NCBI RefSeq assembly: GCF_021608265.1
Contig: NZ_JAKIHP010000003.1
Location: 124,001 to 188,000 of the forward strand
From: Flavobacterium wongokense
Lineage (GTDB): Bacteria > Bacteroidota > Bacteroidia > Flavobacteriales > Flavobacteriaceae
Direction: 5' to 3'
DNA: 64,000 bases
In this document: positions 62,597 through 64,000 of the stretch, piece by piece
How positions within the stretch are numbered: the first letter of the stretch is position 1
Layout of the letters: every line of letters starts with the position of its first letter
The notes under the pieces: model-generated
Databases searched by the model: none
Seen by the model: the letters and a program-made list of their open reading frames with translations, nothing else
Told to the model about the DNA's origin: nothing
Program-made: the position numbers and the translations under genes

Positions 62597-63076
62597 CTAG
62601 TATTCTATTTTTCCGATGCTTTCCGACCAAAGTTTAAAAGCTTCAAGAGCTTCTTCGTTCATCATTTGAATCGTTTCCAATTTTCGGTTTTGGTAAGGAA
62701 GTTCTAATTCCTCATAAATGAATTGGTCGTCGAAGTTGATATCGGCAGCATTCTTTTTGGTATTGGCAAAATACATCCTGTCGGGTCTTGCCCAGTAAAT
62801 GGCTCCAAGGCACATCGGGCATGGTTCACAGCTGGTGTAGATTTCACAACCCTCCAATTGGAAACTTCCCAAAGCCTTACACGCATTTCTTATGGCAACA
62901 ACTTCAGCATGCGCTGTTGGGTCGTTTGTTGATGTTACGCTGTTTGCTCCATGTGCAATTATTTTTCCGTCCTTAACGATTACGGCACCGAATGGTCCAC
63001 CTTTTCCCGATTTCACATTTTCTATAGAAAGCTGAATCGCTTCCTGCATAAACTCACTTTGTTTTGTTGAACACAT
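62597..63076 (-). CDS. guaD: guanine deaminase-like nucleobase deaminase
   Basis: A 159-residue cytidine-deaminase-fold enzyme with zinc ligands in PTAHAEVVAIRNA (HAE) near residue 53 and TSCEPCPMCLGAIYWAR (PCPMC) near 83-92. Length and the C-terminal FKLWSESIG resemble bacterial guanine deaminases (GuaD, B. subtilis type), which make xanthine from guanine. The xanthine dehydrogenase genes directly downstream support this substrate. tRNA adenosine deaminase is excluded by context but shares the fold. Confidence 0.9.
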   Translation of the reverse strand: MCSTKQSEFMQEAIQLSIENVKSGKGGPFGAVIVKDGKIIAHGANSVTSTNDPTAHAEVVAIRNACKALGSFQLEGCEIYTSCEPCPMCLGAIYWARPDRMYFANTKKNAADINFDDQFIYEELELPYQNRKLETIQMMNEEALEAFKLWSESIGKIEY

Positions 63077-63169
63077 ATTCTGATATAATTTTTAATACAA
63101 TTTTGAGGTGCTTTCAAAATTTTGAAGCCAATAAAGATACAAATTGAAATGATTTGAAAGTTCATTCCA

Positions 63170-63201
63170 TAAAAAAAAGGAAAACTTTCGTTTTCCTTTT
63201 T
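63170..63201 (-). terminator. terminator of tRNA-Thr
   Basis: Stem AAGGAAAAC / GTTTTCCTT with loop TTTC; on the minus strand it follows the encoded CCA of tRNA-Thr and ends in a T-run. Confidence 0.75.
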
Positions 63202-63278
63202 TGGAGCCGGCGGAGGGACTCGAACCCACGACCTGCTGATTACAAATCAGCTGCTCTAGCCAACTGAGCTACGCTGGC
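63202..63278 (-). tRNA. tRNA-Thr (UGU)
   Basis: Minus-strand cloverleaf: anticodon stem GCTGA / TCAGC with loop TTTGTAA (anticodon TGT), T-arm GTGGGTTCGAGTCCC region, encoded CCA. The acceptor stem GCCAGCG / CGCCGGC has an A-C mismatch at the fourth pair. Confidence 0.93.
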
Positions 63279-63356
63279 GGCGTAATAGTTCTGCAAATAT
63301 AGAAGTGAAAATTAATTCTCCAAAATATTTGTGAACTTTTTTCGCAAAATATTTTA

Positions 63357-63623
63357 TTAAAGTGCGTTGATTTTTTCAACCAATTGATTAGCAGTTTGTT
63401 CTAAATCTGCATTGATTTGCTTGAAATGCGCTTTTTTATTTTCAACATTCTTAGCATTAACTTTTGCAATCAAAGCGTCAAAAGAGGTGATAGCCTCATC
63501 AATGATAGCGTTTGTTTTGTCAGATGGTTTCCCTGCAGTAGTCATTTCGTAGATGTAAACTGCTTCGATGATATCACCCAATACGAAGTTAATGTCTTTC
63601 TTTAAATTTTTAACACTTGGCAT
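63357..63623 (-). CDS. small helical protein, 88 aa
   Basis: From the ATG at 63623 an 88-residue helical protein: NLKKDINFVLGDIIEAVYIYEM, then IIDEAITSFDALIAKVNAKN and QTANQLVEKINAL. The heptad-like pattern suggests a helical bundle. No signal peptide or catalytic motif is seen, and I do not recognise the family. It sits between tRNA-Thr and the manA-like gene, about 55 bp from the latter. Confidence 0.6.
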   Translation of the reverse strand: MPSVKNLKKDINFVLGDIIEAVYIYEMTTAGKPSDKTNAIIDEAITSFDALIAKVNAKNVENKKAHFKQINADLEQTANQLVEKINAL

Positions 63624-63677
63624 TTTCTTTATTTTTAAAATTCTCGGCAAAATTACACTAAATCTTTAGAACACCAA

Positions 63678-64000
63678 CTACGAAATATAAATTTCTAAGA
63701 TCGAGGCGTTCCCGGAGAGTTCAAAATCAGTCAGGCTTGCCGGAAGCAGAACCGTATCACCCTTTTTATAGGCATGCGTCTCTCCATGAAGATTTATCTG
63801 GAAATCACCTTCCACACACATATAAACCGTAAAGGAAGTTCCGTGTTTGTAAACCGTTATTTTTCCGTCAAGCGGAATCAGATTGGTTGTAAAGTATTTA
63901 CATTCGACAACAGGATTCGAAACATTTTCGGTTTTAGAATATTTTTTCTCAGCATCAACCGTTTCATAATTGATGGCTTCCAAGGACAAATCGACGTGGA
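63678..64000 (-). CDS. manA: mannose-6-phosphate isomerase, C-terminal part (partial)
   Basis: The reading frame is open to the right edge, so only the last 107 residues are visible. The segment DLSLEAINYETVDA, VVECKYFTTNLIPLDGKI, TVYMCVEGDFQINL and KKGDTVLLPASLTDFELSGNASILEIYIS fits the C-terminal cupin of class I mannose-6-phosphate isomerase, which links fructose 6-phosphate and mannose 6-phosphate for GDP-sugar synthesis. The zinc-binding residues lie beyond the window. Another cupin is possible. Confidence 0.75.
   Translation of the reverse strand, partial: HVDLSLEAINYETVDAEKKYSKTENVSNPVVECKYFTTNLIPLDGKITVYKHGTSFTVYMCVEGDFQINLHGETHAYKKGDTVLLPASLTDFELSGNASILEIYIS

Overview
The window reads as chromosomal DNA of a Flavobacteriaceae member, most likely Flavobacterium or a close relative. 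The DNA is AT-rich. Promoters carry the Bacteroidetes -7 element TAnnTTTG, and Shine-Dalgarno sequences are weak or absent. A protein with a type IX secretion type B (gliding-motility) C-terminal domain, a TonB receptor with a carboxypeptidase-like N-terminus, LytTR and hybrid two-component systems, and lipoproteins with a Cys lipobox all fit this group. No rRNA, CRISPR array, insertion sequence or phage block was seen.

Layout. 1-3.5 kb (minus strand): a TonB receptor, a TPR protein, a 57-residue membrane peptide and the start of a membrane (probably kinase) gene, with two LytTR-type paired operators. 3.8-10.3 kb (plus): a small protein, two tandem LpxR-like outer-membrane proteins, a pRiA4b ORF-3-like protein, a nucleoid-associated protein, a POTRA/barrel-type outer-membrane protein and a Cys-rich small protein. 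10.4-18.3 kb (plus): an ABC exporter pair, a 1,699-residue secreted T9SS type B protein and an esterase. 18.4-28.9 kb: envelope proteins, a LytS/LytTR pair, typA, a PAS kinase with receiver, rpsT, two tRNA-Glu and proS. 28.9-45.1 kb: a low-complexity lipoprotein, a FadL-like porin, rimO, a barrel protein overlapping a hybrid kinase, a B12-type radical SAM enzyme, a TIR-transmembrane protein, an M61 peptidase, a sterol-desaturase-like enzyme, alkB and aqpZ.

45.2-63.1 kb is a purine-catabolism island with its cofactor supply. An eight-gene minus-strand operon (xdhC-moeA-tauE-like-moaD-moeB-moaE-moaCB-moaA) makes and inserts molybdenum cofactor. A divergent plus-strand operon (allB-alc-puuD-uraD/hiuH fusion-DUF6986-like) takes urate through 5-hydroxyisourate, OHCU and allantoin to allantoate and ureidoglycolate. 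A third operon (guaD-xdhA-xdhB, minus) makes xanthine from guanine and oxidises it to urate. No ureidoglycolate lyase, urease, purine permease or dedicated regulator is visible. The DUF6986 protein, with an aldolase/malate-synthase-like look, is a candidate for the step that uses the glyoxylate end.

Most unusual items: the TIR-transmembrane-DUF4893-like protein at 38.2 kb; five exact-period 22-bp tandem repeats between divergent genes at 58.2 kb; the paired LytTR operators at 1.2 and 3.4 kb; the DUF6986 gene in the urate operon; and a compact structured intergenic element at 18.3 kb. The window ends in tRNA-Thr, a small helical protein and the 3' part of a manA-like gene.
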